Source: Bacillus manliponensis (GTDB lineage Bacteria > Bacillota > Bacilli > Bacillales > Bacillaceae_G). Taken from it: a DNA stretch of 64,000 bases. This document shows, piece after piece, positions 1 through 7,976 of the stretch (its first letter is position 1; every line of letters starts with the position of its first letter). Made by a program: the position numbers and the translations under genes. The stretch covers positions 62,001 through 126,000 of the forward strand of contig NZ_JOTN01000014.1 of NCBI RefSeq assembly GCF_000712595.1. Direction: 5' to 3'. The notes under the pieces were generated by a model that was given only the letters and a program-made list of their open reading frames with translations, ran no database searches and was not told where the DNA came from.

Positions 1-798
1 CTCAATTGGATTCAACAAGAAAAAACAACCTTTGCATTCGCATCTCCTATCGCTTACTTACTAGCTGCAAAAGAACATAGTTTACCAAACTTTGATTTAT
101 CAAGTATGAGAGTCTTTGCTTACGGCGGCGGTGCTATGCCTCTTGCATCGTATCATTACATTACAGAAGCATTCCAAAATACAAATTTTTATCAAGTGTA
201 TGGTTTAACAGAAGCCGGTCCAAACGGCTCGTTATTAAGACCAGAAGAGCATTTAGACAAATGCGGTAGCATCGGAAAAGTTCCCGTTATAAATATGGAA
301 ATGAAGGTTGTTACGGAAGAAGGCACGGAAACAGCTCCAGGTGAATATGGCGAAATCATTCTTTCTGGTGACAGTACAATGATTGGCTATTACAACAACA
401 TAGAGGCAACAGAAGAAATGATTCGCGGAAACTGGATTTACACAGGTGACATCGCATACAAGGATGAAGATGGCTATATATTCATTGTAGATCGAAAAAA
501 GGACATTATCATCCCGGGCGGTGTTAACGTATATCCGCGCGAAATTGAAGAAGTATTGGCAAAGCACCCAAGTGTTCAACAAGCTTGCGTCGTTGGGTTC
601 CCTCATAAAGAATGGGGCGAAACAATTAAAGCAGTCATTGTAAAGAAAGAATATACCGATGTAACAGAACAACAGTTAGATACGTATATGAAAGAGCATC
701 TTGCACCATTTAAATGCCCACGAATCTATCGCTTTGTAAACGAGTTACCGCACAATGCAAGTGGAAAAATTTTAAAACAACTTGTAAAGGAGATGTAA
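1..798 (+). CDS. Acyl-CoA synthetase / AMP-binding enzyme, C-terminal part (5' end outside window)
   Basis: The frame is open from base 1, so only about the last 265 residues are seen. They hold the adenylate-forming hallmarks: YGLTEAG (adenine-binding/acceptor motif), the YTGDIAYKDEDGYIFIVDR segment with the hinge Asp and Arg, and the C-terminal catalytic lysine in ASGKILK. The family activates carboxylic acids as acyl-AMP and transfers them to CoA. An acyl-CoA dehydrogenase starts 3 nt downstream, so the pair probably forms one fatty-acyl operon. The substrate cannot be read from this fragment. Confidence 0.9.
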   Translation, partial: LNWIQQEKTTFAFASPIAYLLAAKEHSLPNFDLSSMRVFAYGGGAMPLASYHYITEAFQNTNFYQVYGLTEAGPNGSLLRPEEHLDKCGSIGKVPVINMEMKVVTEEGTETAPGEYGEIILSGDSTMIGYYNNIEATEEMIRGNWIYTGDIAYKDEDGYIFIVDRKKDIIIPGGVNVYPREIEEVLAKHPSVQQACVVGFPHKEWGETIKAVIVKKEYTDVTEQQLDTYMKEHLAPFKCPRIYRFVNELPHNASGKILKQLVKEM

Positions 799-801
799 TA
801 G

Positions 802-2538
802 ATGGCAAACAGTGTGACGAATCATAAAAAGATAGATTATACAAAATGGAAATCCGGAAATGATGCGAATTGGTATAGCGATGATCCGATTTTAACCCGT
901 TATGCAAATCGCTATTTATCAAAGACCCTTTTGCAATACGTAGAAGAAAACTTTGAAAAAACAGGGGCACTCGCAGCCGGACCTATTGATACACGCGCCG
1001 TACATACGGATCGTGAAGGTGCTCCAAAACTCATTCGTTATGACCGAAAAGGAGAAGAAATTAATGAAATTTGGTATAACGAAGGATACTTACAAACTGT
1101 CCGAGATGGTTATGGAACTGGCGTTGTATCGTGCCGCTATGATGAAAACGCACCAGAGAAAATTCCATTTTTCGTAAACTCTATTTTACTGTACATGTTA
1201 TGTGAAGCAGAAAACGGATTTACATGTCCAGTTGGCTTATCACAATCTGTTGCGTTTGTGTTAGAGAAGTTTGGTTCCGAGCAGCAAAAGCAAGATTATT
1301 TATCAAGGCTCATTTCAAATGACCCGGTAATTCATGCACAAGGTGCAACATTTCTAACAGAAATTCAAGGCGGCTCAGACGTTGGGGCAACGGAAACAAA
1401 AGCAGTAAAGCAAGGTGATCATTACGTACTTACCGGCGAAAAATGGTTCGCTAGCAATTGTGATGCTGAAGTCGCGATTACACTTGCCCGTGTAAATGAC
1501 AAACCATCAACTCGTGGACTCGGACTGTTCCTTGTTCCACGTACACTTCCAGATGGAGCTAGAAATCACGTAACGATTCGTAGATTAAAAGATAAACTTG
1601 GTGTTCGCGCCGTTGCAAGTGGTGAACTCATTTTAAATGGAGCAATTGGCTATTTAATCGGCGAGGAAGAAAGCGGTTTTAAATATATGGCAGAGGCACT
1701 GAACGTTTCTCGCCTCGGCACAGCACTTGCTGGTCTTGGACTAGCAAGGAGAGCATTGTTAGAAGCCTCAATTTATACGAGTCAGCGCAGTGCATTTGGT
1801 ACTACAATTCAACGCTTCCCAATGGTACAAGAAACATTAACAAACATGATGACAGAAATTGAAGCAGGCTGGGCTCTTTCTGCACAAACGATTCGTTTAT
1901 TCGATAACGTTCATACGTATAACAAAAAGTCAGCAGAAGATTACACCTTGCTACGTATTTTACTATCTCTTGCAAAATATCGATGCAGCGAGCTTGGAGT
2001 ATCAGCTGCAAAAGATGCACTCGAGCTGCATGGTGGCAACGGCTATATTGAAGAATATGTAACGCCGCGCCTGCTTCGTGATGCTATTGTCAATCCAGTA
2101 TGGGAAGGAACAGCGAATATCCAATCACTTGAAATTTTGAAAACACTTCAAAAAACCGGCGCAGAGCCATTTATGAAAGATCTCTTCCAAACATTGCAGC
2201 ACATTAAACATCCAAGATTACAGCAACTAAAAGGAAAATTAATTCAAGAAGCAAATCGTACGGAAGAACTTATCACTCACGTACTCCAGCAAAACCATTA
2301 TGAACAAAGTGCACTTGCAAAAAAACTGGCTGATTTTATGTATGACGTATACGCTTCTATTCATCTTCTTGAAGAAGCACAGTATGATTTACATGAATTT
2401 GGTGATGAAAGACGACTGCTAATAGCGGCACAATGGACGTACTTAAAGTTTGATAAGTCATCGGACCGCGGTATTTTATCAAATACTCATGTTACAAGTG
2501 AAGTATTTGAGACGATTGTTTGTTTTGGTAGAGAATAA
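802..2538 (+). CDS. Acyl-CoA dehydrogenase, AidB-like subgroup
   Basis: 578 residues, longer than the usual ~380-residue dehydrogenases and similar to the AidB/DUF-extended subgroup. FAD and acyl-CoA dehydrogenase hallmarks include the middle-domain TEIQGGSDVGATETKA and GEKWFASN segments and the C-terminal LHGGNGYIEEY and PVWEGTANIQ, the latter resembling the WEGSGN motif of AidB. Its Shine-Dalgarno (AAGGAG) lies inside the end of the ligase gene, implying coupled translation. It should oxidise an acyl-CoA produced by its neighbour, passing electrons to ETF; the substrate is unknown. Confidence 0.88.
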   Translation: MANSVTNHKKIDYTKWKSGNDANWYSDDPILTRYANRYLSKTLLQYVEENFEKTGALAAGPIDTRAVHTDREGAPKLIRYDRKGEEINEIWYNEGYLQTVRDGYGTGVVSCRYDENAPEKIPFFVNSILLYMLCEAENGFTCPVGLSQSVAFVLEKFGSEQQKQDYLSRLISNDPVIHAQGATFLTEIQGGSDVGATETKAVKQGDHYVLTGEKWFASNCDAEVAITLARVNDKPSTRGLGLFLVPRTLPDGARNHVTIRRLKDKLGVRAVASGELILNGAIGYLIGEEESGFKYMAEALNVSRLGTALAGLGLARRALLEASIYTSQRSAFGTTIQRFPMVQETLTNMMTEIEAGWALSAQTIRLFDNVHTYNKKSAEDYTLLRILLSLAKYRCSELGVSAAKDALELHGGNGYIEEYVTPRLLRDAIVNPVWEGTANIQSLEILKTLQKTGAEPFMKDLFQTLQHIKHPRLQQLKGKLIQEANRTEELITHVLQQNHYEQSALAKKLADFMYDVYASIHLLEEAQYDLHEFGDERRLLIAAQWTYLKFDKSSDRGILSNTHVTSEVFETIVCFGRE

Positions 2539-2574
2539 GGGATTTCAGGGTCCCTCAAAGTTTGTTGAGGAAGA

Positions 2575-2716
2575 TAAACAAACCATATTCCAGTCAAAAC
2601 AAACAACATTCCGATCAAAACAGACAACATCCCGGTCAAAATAGACAACATTCCAGTCAAAACAGACAACATTCCAGTCAAAACAGACAATATTCCAGTC
2701 AAAACAGACCATATTC
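2575..2716. repeat. Tandem 21-bp repeat array, about 6-7 units
   Basis: Imperfect units of 21 bp built on CATTCCAGTCAAAACAGACA run between the convergent dehydrogenase and metallophosphoesterase genes. Single-base variants (CCGATC, CCCGGTC) mark older units. The period is a multiple of three, so short frames read through it in several phases, but none has a Shine-Dalgarno site. It is a candidate variable-number repeat locus. Confidence 0.9.
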
Positions 2717-2719
2717 AAA

Positions 2720-2747
2720 AAAACAGGCCGCACTCGCGGCCTGTTTT
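2720..2747. terminator. Bidirectional intrinsic terminator
   Basis: An 11-bp perfect stem (AAACAGGCCGC / GCGGCCTGTTT, loop ACTC) flanked by A- and T-runs sits between convergent genes and can stop transcription in both directions. Confidence 0.9.
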
Positions 2748-3587
2748 CTATTGTAACTCCACTAAAACAATTTCCGGACGGTTAAATACCCTCTGCGGGA
2801 TAATGCTATTTCCTAACCCTCTACTTACAACCATCGATGTATCTTCTTGCTTATACTTCCCAGCTGTATATTCAGGGAATAACCCTTGTCCCGGCGCAAC
2901 AAGACCACCGATAAACGGTAACCTGACTTGTCCGCCATGAGCATGTCCAGAAAAAACAAGATCCACATTTTCTTCGACATAGGTAGGAAAGTGTTCCGGT
3001 CTATGCGATAACAACATACGAAATTCATTCTGCTCAATCTCTTCACTTGCAGCTTTTATCTCATTTCGCATGATGTTCACTTCATCATCGGTACCTGTTT
3101 GAAACAATGGGTCATCAATACCAAGTACATAAATATGCTGACCATCCTTCGTAAGTTTCGCATGTTCGTTTCTTAAAATATTCACGCTATGCTCTTTTAA
3201 TTTCTTTTCAAAGCTTTCATAACGGCCTGATGCTGCCTCATGATTTCCAGTGACAAAGTAAATTGGATATGTATGTGCTAGCTGCTTTGCTATTTTAATA
3301 GTTGCCTCTTCATCATACCGATCTGCATCCACCATATCTCCTGTCATAAAAATAACATCCGGCTTCAAATGCTTTATCTTTTCTACCAATCTCCCTTGCT
3401 CGTCTCCAAATTCCTTACTGTGCAAATCTGATAAATGAACAATTCTATAGCCTGTAAATGCTTCCGGTATTTTATCTGACTCAACTTGAATTTCTGTGAT
3501 TGTTAATACATTATTTTGGACGTAACTAAACACTCCTACTAGTACAAGAATGGCTACAGTTATGAACCATTTCCTATGCTTCTTCAT
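2748..3587 (-). CDS. Membrane-anchored metallophosphoesterase (YkuE/YaeI-like)
   Basis: 279 residues from ATG at 3587, which has a GAGGA site 9 nt upstream; an in-frame TTG lies two codons earlier. An N-terminal uncleaved signal anchor (WFITVAILVLVGVFSYV) precedes a calcineurin-like domain with its metal ligands in order: HLSDLH, GDMVD, GNHE, LLSHRPE and GHAHGGQ. Relatives hydrolyse phosphodiester or UDP-diacylglucosamine-type lipid substrates at the membrane. The start overlaps the end of the upstream DUF4306-type gene by 14 nt, so the two are cotranscribed. Confidence 0.88.
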   Translation of the reverse strand: MKKHRKWFITVAILVLVGVFSYVQNNVLTITEIQVESDKIPEAFTGYRIVHLSDLHSKEFGDEQGRLVEKIKHLKPDVIFMTGDMVDADRYDEEATIKIAKQLAHTYPIYFVTGNHEAASGRYESFEKKLKEHSVNILRNEHAKLTKDGQHIYVLGIDDPLFQTGTDDEVNIMRNEIKAASEEIEQNEFRMLLSHRPEHFPTYVEENVDLVFSGHAHGGQVRLPFIGGLVAPGQGLFPEYTAGKYKQEDTSMVVSRGLGNSIIPQRVFNRPEIVLVELQ

Positions 3588-3888
3588 ATGCAATATTCCT
3601 CATCTTTTTCACAACTAAATACAAGCTTAATAGAAAGATGTATGCAGCACTTGCAATCATTATCCAAACCGGAATTGGATGAAACTTAGCTGCATAAATA
3701 AAGAAGTCAATTTGCATAATATCACTCGGTTTTGTAACAGGTCCTTTAAAATAATTTGTAAACTTAGCGGTATACTTCCACTCAAATGAACTCTCTCTTA
3801 AATTGCTCCCTTCATACCAGCTCATCATTGTCGTGACGAAAAAAAGCATAAAACCAATGCCGTACTGAGCGATATATCTGATACGCAC
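3574..3888 (-). CDS. Small membrane protein, DUF4306-like
   Basis: 104 residues starting with GTG (GGGGGA site 6-7 nt upstream). Two transmembrane helices (about residues 6-24 and 73-93) flank a ~45-residue external loop containing YEGSNLRESSFEWKYTAKF. The layout matches small Bacillus DUF4306 proteins of unknown function. It is translationally linked to the downstream metallophosphoesterase, suggesting a joint envelope role. The DUF assignment is from memory of the family. Confidence 0.7.
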   Translation of the reverse strand: MRIRYIAQYGIGFMLFFVTTMMSWYEGSNLRESSFEWKYTAKFTNYFKGPVTKPSDIMQIDFFIYAAKFHPIPVWIMIASAAYIFLLSLYLVVKKMRNIAYEEA

Positions 3889-3913
3889 TTTTATTCCCCC
3901 TTTTTATACAAAC

Positions 3914-4573
3914 TTATCCCCATGTAATATTCATTTCTTCAAAAGATGTTTTACTTTCTGCTAACGCTTCTTCATCTTCAGCACCAATCATTTCTACCTC
4001 ATCTTTAGAAAGTACAATTTGTTCGTTTGGATTTTCTATTTTTCTCTCATATACAATTCGCAATAATTTAAGCTGCGATTCATTCATCTCATAATTCTCT
4101 TCTAAAAATTCTTCTGCCTCTTCTATCCTCATAAGCTGCGCCTCTAGTAAACAACCGCTATGTACCTCCACCTCATCTAACGAATCTACTGAATACATGA
4201 TGCCATTTTCTTCCCAAAATGCCGCTGTAACAAACGGCTTCATCTCACCATCAATATCTTCTAGTAAATACTGCAATGTCTCTTCTTCAGCAATTTCTTT
4301 TACTTTTTCTCCTGCGCCCTCAAAGTATGAGATTGCTTCTTCTACTTCTCTTTCACTATCCATATCTTGAAAGGCAGCTACAATACATTCTGGATGAAAT
4401 GTCACTGTTCCACGAGCACCTTCACTATTTTGTATATTATAGTTCATACCATCCCAAGAACTTTCATGAGAAAAATCAGGATAATGTGCAGTCATAATTG
4501 CATGTGCAATTGATGTAAACATGCACCCTTTCCATAACTCGTCGCGTTCAATTGGTAATTTATATTTTTTCAT
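3914..4573 (-). CDS. Conserved hypothetical acidic protein
   Basis: Not recognised. About 219 residues from ATG 4573, chosen because AGGA lies 8 nt before it; an in-frame GTG at 4606 would add 11 residues. Soluble, very acidic (runs such as EEAEEFLEENYE and GAEDEEALAES), no signal peptide or transmembrane segment. A central part (GTVTFHPECIVAAFQD) looks like a folded alpha/beta domain. It stands alone between two minus-strand genes, with a 25-nt gap to the DUF4306-like gene, so it may be the first gene of that unit. Confidence 0.75.
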   Translation of the reverse strand: MKKYKLPIERDELWKGCMFTSIAHAIMTAHYPDFSHESSWDGMNYNIQNSEGARGTVTFHPECIVAAFQDMDSEREVEEAISYFEGAGEKVKEIAEEETLQYLLEDIDGEMKPFVTAAFWEENGIMYSVDSLDEVEVHSGCLLEAQLMRIEEAEEFLEENYEMNESQLKLLRIVYERKIENPNEQIVLSKDEVEMIGAEDEEALAESKTSFEEMNITWG

Positions 4574-4744
4574 CTGTTTCATCCTATCTTTTCTATATTC
4601 TTCCACTCACAATATTACTTGAGGTCATATAAAAATGAAATTTAATTTTCTATTTTTCTAATAAAAACGTCCTAAAACGTTAAAGTAATATTTTATTACC
4701 CTCTCTTCTTTTTAGTACCTATCCAAAATCAATACCATCACTTT

Positions 4745-5443
4745 TTATGTATAACGAATTCCGTTCGATATTTCTTCTAACCTACTCCAATCTAATATAC
4801 GAATAGAATTTTTCTTCCGTTCAATAATTTGCTTCTTTGAAAGTGACTGAATAACTCGGTTAAGATGTCGATATGTCGTACCAAGTAAACCCGCGATTTC
4901 TTCAACACTAGACGTTTGTAACTCGACACCAAATCCATTATCATGTTCTGTTAATATCGTGGACATAAGATAACTTGCAAATCTATTCTCAACAGATGCT
5001 AGTAAATTTACGCGTGAAGCTGTTGTACATGTTTGTAGCTTATAACTTACATGTTCTAAAAGTGTATATAAAAACTTTGCATTCTGTAACTCATGCTTCT
5101 TTATATATTCAAAAGAAATTCCAATCAATAAACATTCGTTAACTGCCTTCACTTGTGACTGCACTGGAATATCACGAACAAGTTCAATATCACCGATAAT
5201 AGAAAACGGCTGAACAAATCTTAATAAAAGAGCTTTCCCGGTTGCAACACTTGATGTAACTTTTACTTTCCCCTCTACTAAAAATAATAACGTCTTTAAA
5301 TCGTCACCTTCATGTAAAATGATTTCATTTGGACTATATTTTTGTAATGTGAATGGAATTGATGTTTTCTCGTTAAACATTTCTTTAATTTCATATTGCT
5401 GTAACTTTTCTTCAAGTAACCCCATGCTTTTAATATATTTCAT
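4745..5443 (-). CDS. Crp/Fnr-family transcriptional regulator (YeiL-like)
   Basis: 232 residues from ATG 5443, preceded by AAGGAG 6 nt upstream; an upstream in-frame ATG at 5524 lies within a bcr1-type repeat and is not used here. A cNMP-binding-type beta-roll domain (NEIILHEGDDLKTLLFLVEGKVKV, IIGDIELV) is followed by a C-terminal winged helix (VEEIAGLLGTTYRHLNRVIQSLSKKQII). The recognition helix YRHLNRV resembles E. coli YeiL. No FNR-type cysteine cluster at the N-terminus, so it is not obviously an Fe-S oxygen sensor. A palindrome in its own leader suggests autoregulation. Confidence 0.85.
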   Translation of the reverse strand: MKYIKSMGLLEEKLQQYEIKEMFNEKTSIPFTLQKYSPNEIILHEGDDLKTLLFLVEGKVKVTSSVATGKALLLRFVQPFSIIGDIELVRDIPVQSQVKAVNECLLIGISFEYIKKHELQNAKFLYTLLEHVSYKLQTCTTASRVNLLASVENRFASYLMSTILTEHDNGFGVELQTSSVEEIAGLLGTTYRHLNRVIQSLSKKQIIERKKNSIRILDWSRLEEISNGIRYT

Positions 5444-5458
5444 ATAAATCTCCTTCTT

Positions 5459-5472
5459 AGGACATATGTCCT
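5459..5472. promoter_or_regulatory. Perfect 14-bp palindrome in the Crp/Fnr gene leader (candidate operator)
   Basis: AGGACATATGTCCT is a perfect inverted repeat. It lies between a TATAAT-like -10 box (minus strand, 5477-5482) and the ribosome-binding site of the regulator gene, the usual position for autorepression. Binding by this regulator is inferred. Confidence 0.4.
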
Positions 5473-5512
5473 TTTTATTATAAAATATGTTGATATGATT
5501 AATAGCAATAAC

Positions 5513-5666
5513 GTGAAACTTCACTCAGTGGGGGTTTTCTCCATCCCCCACTGAGTGTTAGTTGAACCAATCGGGCTTTTACGGGCTGTTTATCTCCCAC
5601 CTAAACTTCTCTGAATCCTCTAAGTTTCGAGGTGGGAGTCTTACAGCCCGCAAATAGCGGGATAAA
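5513..5666 (+). repeat. bcr1-type repeat, copy A
   Basis: About 154 bp from GTGAAACTTCACTCAGTGGG to GCGGGATAAA. Nested foldback structure: ACTCAGTGGGGG pairs with CCCCCACTGAGT, then ACGGGCTGT...ACAGCCCG encloses CTCCCACCT...AGGTGGGAG. Size, foldback and ATAAA/TTTAT ends fit the bcr1 repeat known from the B. cereus group. It sits between the divergent Crp/Fnr and HAD genes. Confidence 0.8.
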
Positions 5667-5685
5667 TAAAATAGAGGTGTGTATC

Positions 5686-6492
5686 ATGAAGTTTGTCTTT
5701 GATTTAGATGGAACAATTTGTTTTAAAGGTCAGCCGGTTAGTGAAATTATACTAAAAGGATTAGAAAAGTTGGTTGCACAAGGTCATGAAGTTATTTTTG
5801 CTTCAGCGAGACCTATTCGTGACTTACTTCCTGTGTTGCATGAACGCGTTCATACGTATCCAATGATTGGTGGGAATGGTTCAATGGTTTCCATAAAAGG
5901 GAAAACTATATCAACAGTTAGCTTTGACAAAGAAATACTGGATTCTATTTTCCCATTACTAAAAACATATAATATCTCGTATTTAATAGATAGTGACTGG
6001 GATTATAGTTATACAGGAAGCACAAGCCATCCTATTTTAAATAACCTTGATCCACAAAAACGTGCTAAAAATGTGTCATTAAATCAATTAAATCAAATTA
6101 TAAAAATTTTAATACTTAATTCAAATAACATGCACGAAGTTGAAAACAAACTAAAAGAGCTAGATGTTGTTGTGCATACCCATGGAAAAGAAGGAGTATT
6201 AGACATAAGTCCAAAAGGAGTAGATAAGTGGACTGGATTACAAAAGTTAGGTGTTAAAAAAGGAGAATATATTGCCTTTGGTAATGATGCAAATGACATC
6301 GCAATGTTTCAACATGCTCTGCATTCAGTTATAGTTGGAGAAAATCTACAGTTAGTTCCTCTTGCTTCTGAACAATTACCATTCAACAGCAAAGTTGAAG
6401 AACTTTTAGTAAGGAAATTTGATGAGCTTGGGTCTAACGCGACGATATCACCATTTAACCGTAATATACTCAACTTCACAAACTCAAAATAG
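5686..6492 (+). CDS. HAD-superfamily hydrolase, Cof type
   Basis: 268 residues from ATG 5686 (GAGGTG site); the frame is open upstream only because it runs into the bcr1 repeat. HAD motif I is FDLDGTICF near the N-terminus; motif II is the FASARP segment; the C2-cap follows, and motif IV is FGNDANDIAMF near residue 205. Cof-type HADs are cytosolic sugar-phosphate, nucleotide or pyridoxal-phosphate phosphatases; the substrate cannot be told from sequence. It is monocistronic, with its own terminator. Confidence 0.88.
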   Translation: MKFVFDLDGTICFKGQPVSEIILKGLEKLVAQGHEVIFASARPIRDLLPVLHERVHTYPMIGGNGSMVSIKGKTISTVSFDKEILDSIFPLLKTYNISYLIDSDWDYSYTGSTSHPILNNLDPQKRAKNVSLNQLNQIIKILILNSNNMHEVENKLKELDVVVHTHGKEGVLDISPKGVDKWTGLQKLGVKKGEYIAFGNDANDIAMFQHALHSVIVGENLQLVPLASEQLPFNSKVEELLVRKFDELGSNATISPFNRNILNFTNSK

Positions 6493-6518
6493 GATTAGCC
6501 AACAGCTAATTCTATTTT
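6486..6518 (+). terminator. Hairpin after HAD gene
   Basis: AAAATAGGATTAGC pairs with GCTAATTCTATTTT with one G.T pair. It is nearly the same sequence as the hairpin at 7076-7107 after the next gene. Confidence 0.75.
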
Positions 6519-6609
6519 GAACATGGCTAGTAGTTTACACTTGTTCATCTACTTCACACTTCCTTTTTCACATTTCATCACCTACAATACTACTGGAGGT
6601 GTTTTAAAA

Positions 6610-7080
6610 ATGAAACCCAATTTTTGGAGTGGTGATGACGAACTTACATTACAACCATTAACAGATGAGATAGTAAAAAAAGCAGAAGAAATATTACAAG
6701 TTAAATTGCCAGATGCATATATTAACCTACTAAAGACACAAAACGGTGGCTATATTGAATATAATGCCCACCCTTCTTCTGAAAAAACTTCATGGGCTGA
6801 TGATCATGTAAGTATTGATTCTATTATGGGAATCTCACTCAATGAAAATGACAGCAGCATTTTAGAAAGTACCTACTATATTCAAGAATGGGAAATGCCA
6901 GAAAATCTCGTTTTATTATGTGGTGACGGTCATACGTGGATTGCATTAGATTACCGGGAAACAAGTGAAAATCCCCCTATTATTTTCATTGATAATGAAT
7001 GGGAACAAATTGTACAATTGGCCCCAAACTTTGCAACATTTTTAAACGGACTTACTGTTTGGGAGCACCATGAAGAATAG
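6610..7080 (+). CDS. SMI1/KNR4 (SUKH) family protein
   Basis: 156 residues from ATG 6610 with GGAGGTG 8 nt upstream. SUKH features: an N-terminal helix (IVKKAEEILQVKLPDAYINLLKTQNGG) with the family's LP..Y..LL...NGG signature, then a beta-rich part ending in ITLDYRE-like HTWIALDYRE and a C-terminal FATFLNGL helix. SUKH proteins often act as immunity proteins against contact-dependent or nuclease toxins. No toxin lies next to it, so it is an orphan, and an immunity role is only inferred. Confidence 0.82.
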   Translation: MKPNFWSGDDELTLQPLTDEIVKKAEEILQVKLPDAYINLLKTQNGGYIEYNAHPSSEKTSWADDHVSIDSIMGISLNENDSSILESTYYIQEWEMPENLVLLCGDGHTWIALDYRETSENPPIIFIDNEWEQIVQLAPNFATFLNGLTVWEHHEE

Positions 7081-7107
7081 GATTAGCTAACAGCTAATCC
7101 TATTTTG
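7076..7107. terminator. Bidirectional terminator between SMI1 gene and moa operon
   Basis: A perfect 13-bp stem AATAGGATTAGCT / AGCTAATCCTATT with loop AAC, followed by TTTT. It overlaps the stop codons of both convergent genes. Confidence 0.85.
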
Positions 7108-7279
7108 AAGAGGATTTCACATCCGCGACAATAATTCCACCAATCACAAATGCTACCATCGCTAAAAACTTAATGCCCGTTCTATACATATATTCCAAAT
7201 CGGTCAAGTACAACTCCGTTACAACGTAAACAATTGCAGCAATCGTCGCAATGATAAGCCCTTTATACTTCCCTATCAT
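7100..7279 (-). CDS. Small membrane protein coupled to moaD
   Basis: 59 residues. Its ATG (7277-7279) overlaps the moaD stop as ATGA, so it is translationally coupled to the molybdopterin operon. Two hydrophobic segments: GLIIATIAAIVYVVTELYL (residues 7-25) and FLAMVAFVIGGIIVA (38-52), with a short charged loop and a KSSSK tail. I do not recognise it. Its place suggests a role connected with molybdenum cofactor synthesis or molybdate supply, but nothing in the sequence proves that. Confidence 0.8.
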   Translation of the reverse strand: MIGKYKGLIIATIAAIVYVVTELYLTDLEYMYRTGIKFLAMVAFVIGGIIVADVKSSSK

Positions 7280-7509
7280 CCACCGCTCACTGGCGGAATA
7301 AACGCCACAACATCGCCAGCTTGTACGATGTCATCCTCGTTTGCATATTCTTCGTTAATTGCTACCATTGTGTTCGATGATAATGATAGATTGTACTCTT
7401 TTGCGACATGCTCTTTTAACTTTGTAACAGATACATTTGCAACGTCAATTTGTAATTCATTTTGGTTCGCTTCTTCTTGTAAATGAGCAAATAATAGTAC
7501 GGTAATCAT
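7276..7509 (-). CDS. moaD: Molybdopterin synthase sulfur-carrier subunit MoaD
   Basis: 77 residues from ATG 7509, which overlaps the moaE stop (ATGA). Ubiquitin-fold protein ending in the required double glycine (FIPPVSGG); the terminal Gly is adenylated by MoeB and converted to a thiocarboxylate that MoaE uses to make molybdopterin. Length is typical of the family. Lies inside the moeA-mobB-moaE-moaD operon. Confidence 0.95.
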   Translation of the reverse strand: MITVLLFAHLQEEANQNELQIDVANVSVTKLKEHVAKEYNLSLSSNTMVAINEEYANEDDIVQAGDVVAFIPPVSGG

Positions 7510-7976
7510 TCTATCCCTACCTTTCCTGGCTCGCCGTCCGGATATGATGTTTTCTGAAGTTGATCGCCAATCCATTCTTCCCCGTCTTCCCAAAATTCCT
7601 TTTTCCAAATTGGAACGATTTGTTTAATACGCTCCATAATATATTCATTTGCTTCGTACGCTTCTTTTCGGTGCGGCGTTGATACAGCAACAACAACAGC
7701 AATATCAGAAATTTGCAGCGTGCCGATGCGATGTGTAATTGCAACGTGCGTCCCAGGCCACTTTTGTTTCGTTTCATCACCAATTTTGGCCAGCATTTTC
7801 TCTGCCATTGAACGATATGCCATATACTCTAAATGAAGTGTACGACGCCCCTTTGTAAATTCACGAACAGTTCCTGTAAATGTTGTAACTGCACCGCACT
7901 CACGACGAATGACTTTCTTTGTCACCTCTTCAATTGAAATTGGTGCATTTACTACTTCAAAGTATATTTCTGTCAT
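7506..7976 (-). CDS. moaE: Molybdopterin synthase catalytic subunit MoaE
   Basis: 156 residues from ATG 7976, overlapping the mobB stop. MoaE signatures: CGAVTTFTGTVREFTKGRRTLHLEYMAY near residue 25, IAITHRIGTLQISD and the catalytic lysine region PHRKEAYEANEYIMERIKQIVPIWKKE. Forms a heterotetramer with MoaD and converts cyclic pyranopterin monophosphate to molybdopterin in the cytosol. Confidence 0.95.
   Translation of the reverse strand: MTEIYFEVVNAPISIEEVTKKVIRRECGAVTTFTGTVREFTKGRRTLHLEYMAYRSMAEKMLAKIGDETKQKWPGTHVAITHRIGTLQISDIAVVVAVSTPHRKEAYEANEYIMERIKQIVPIWKKEFWEDGEEWIGDQLQKTSYPDGEPGKVGIE

Noticed and set aside
2575-2716. CRISPR-like array
   Set aside because: Units are contiguous with no spacers and no cas genes are near.
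2562-2756. Gln/Ser repeat peptide read through the 21-bp array
   Set aside because: No start site; both strands and several frames are open equally because of the repeat period.
5632-5685. N-terminal extension of the HAD protein
   Set aside because: These codons lie in the bcr1 repeat; a good ribosome-binding site precedes ATG 5686.
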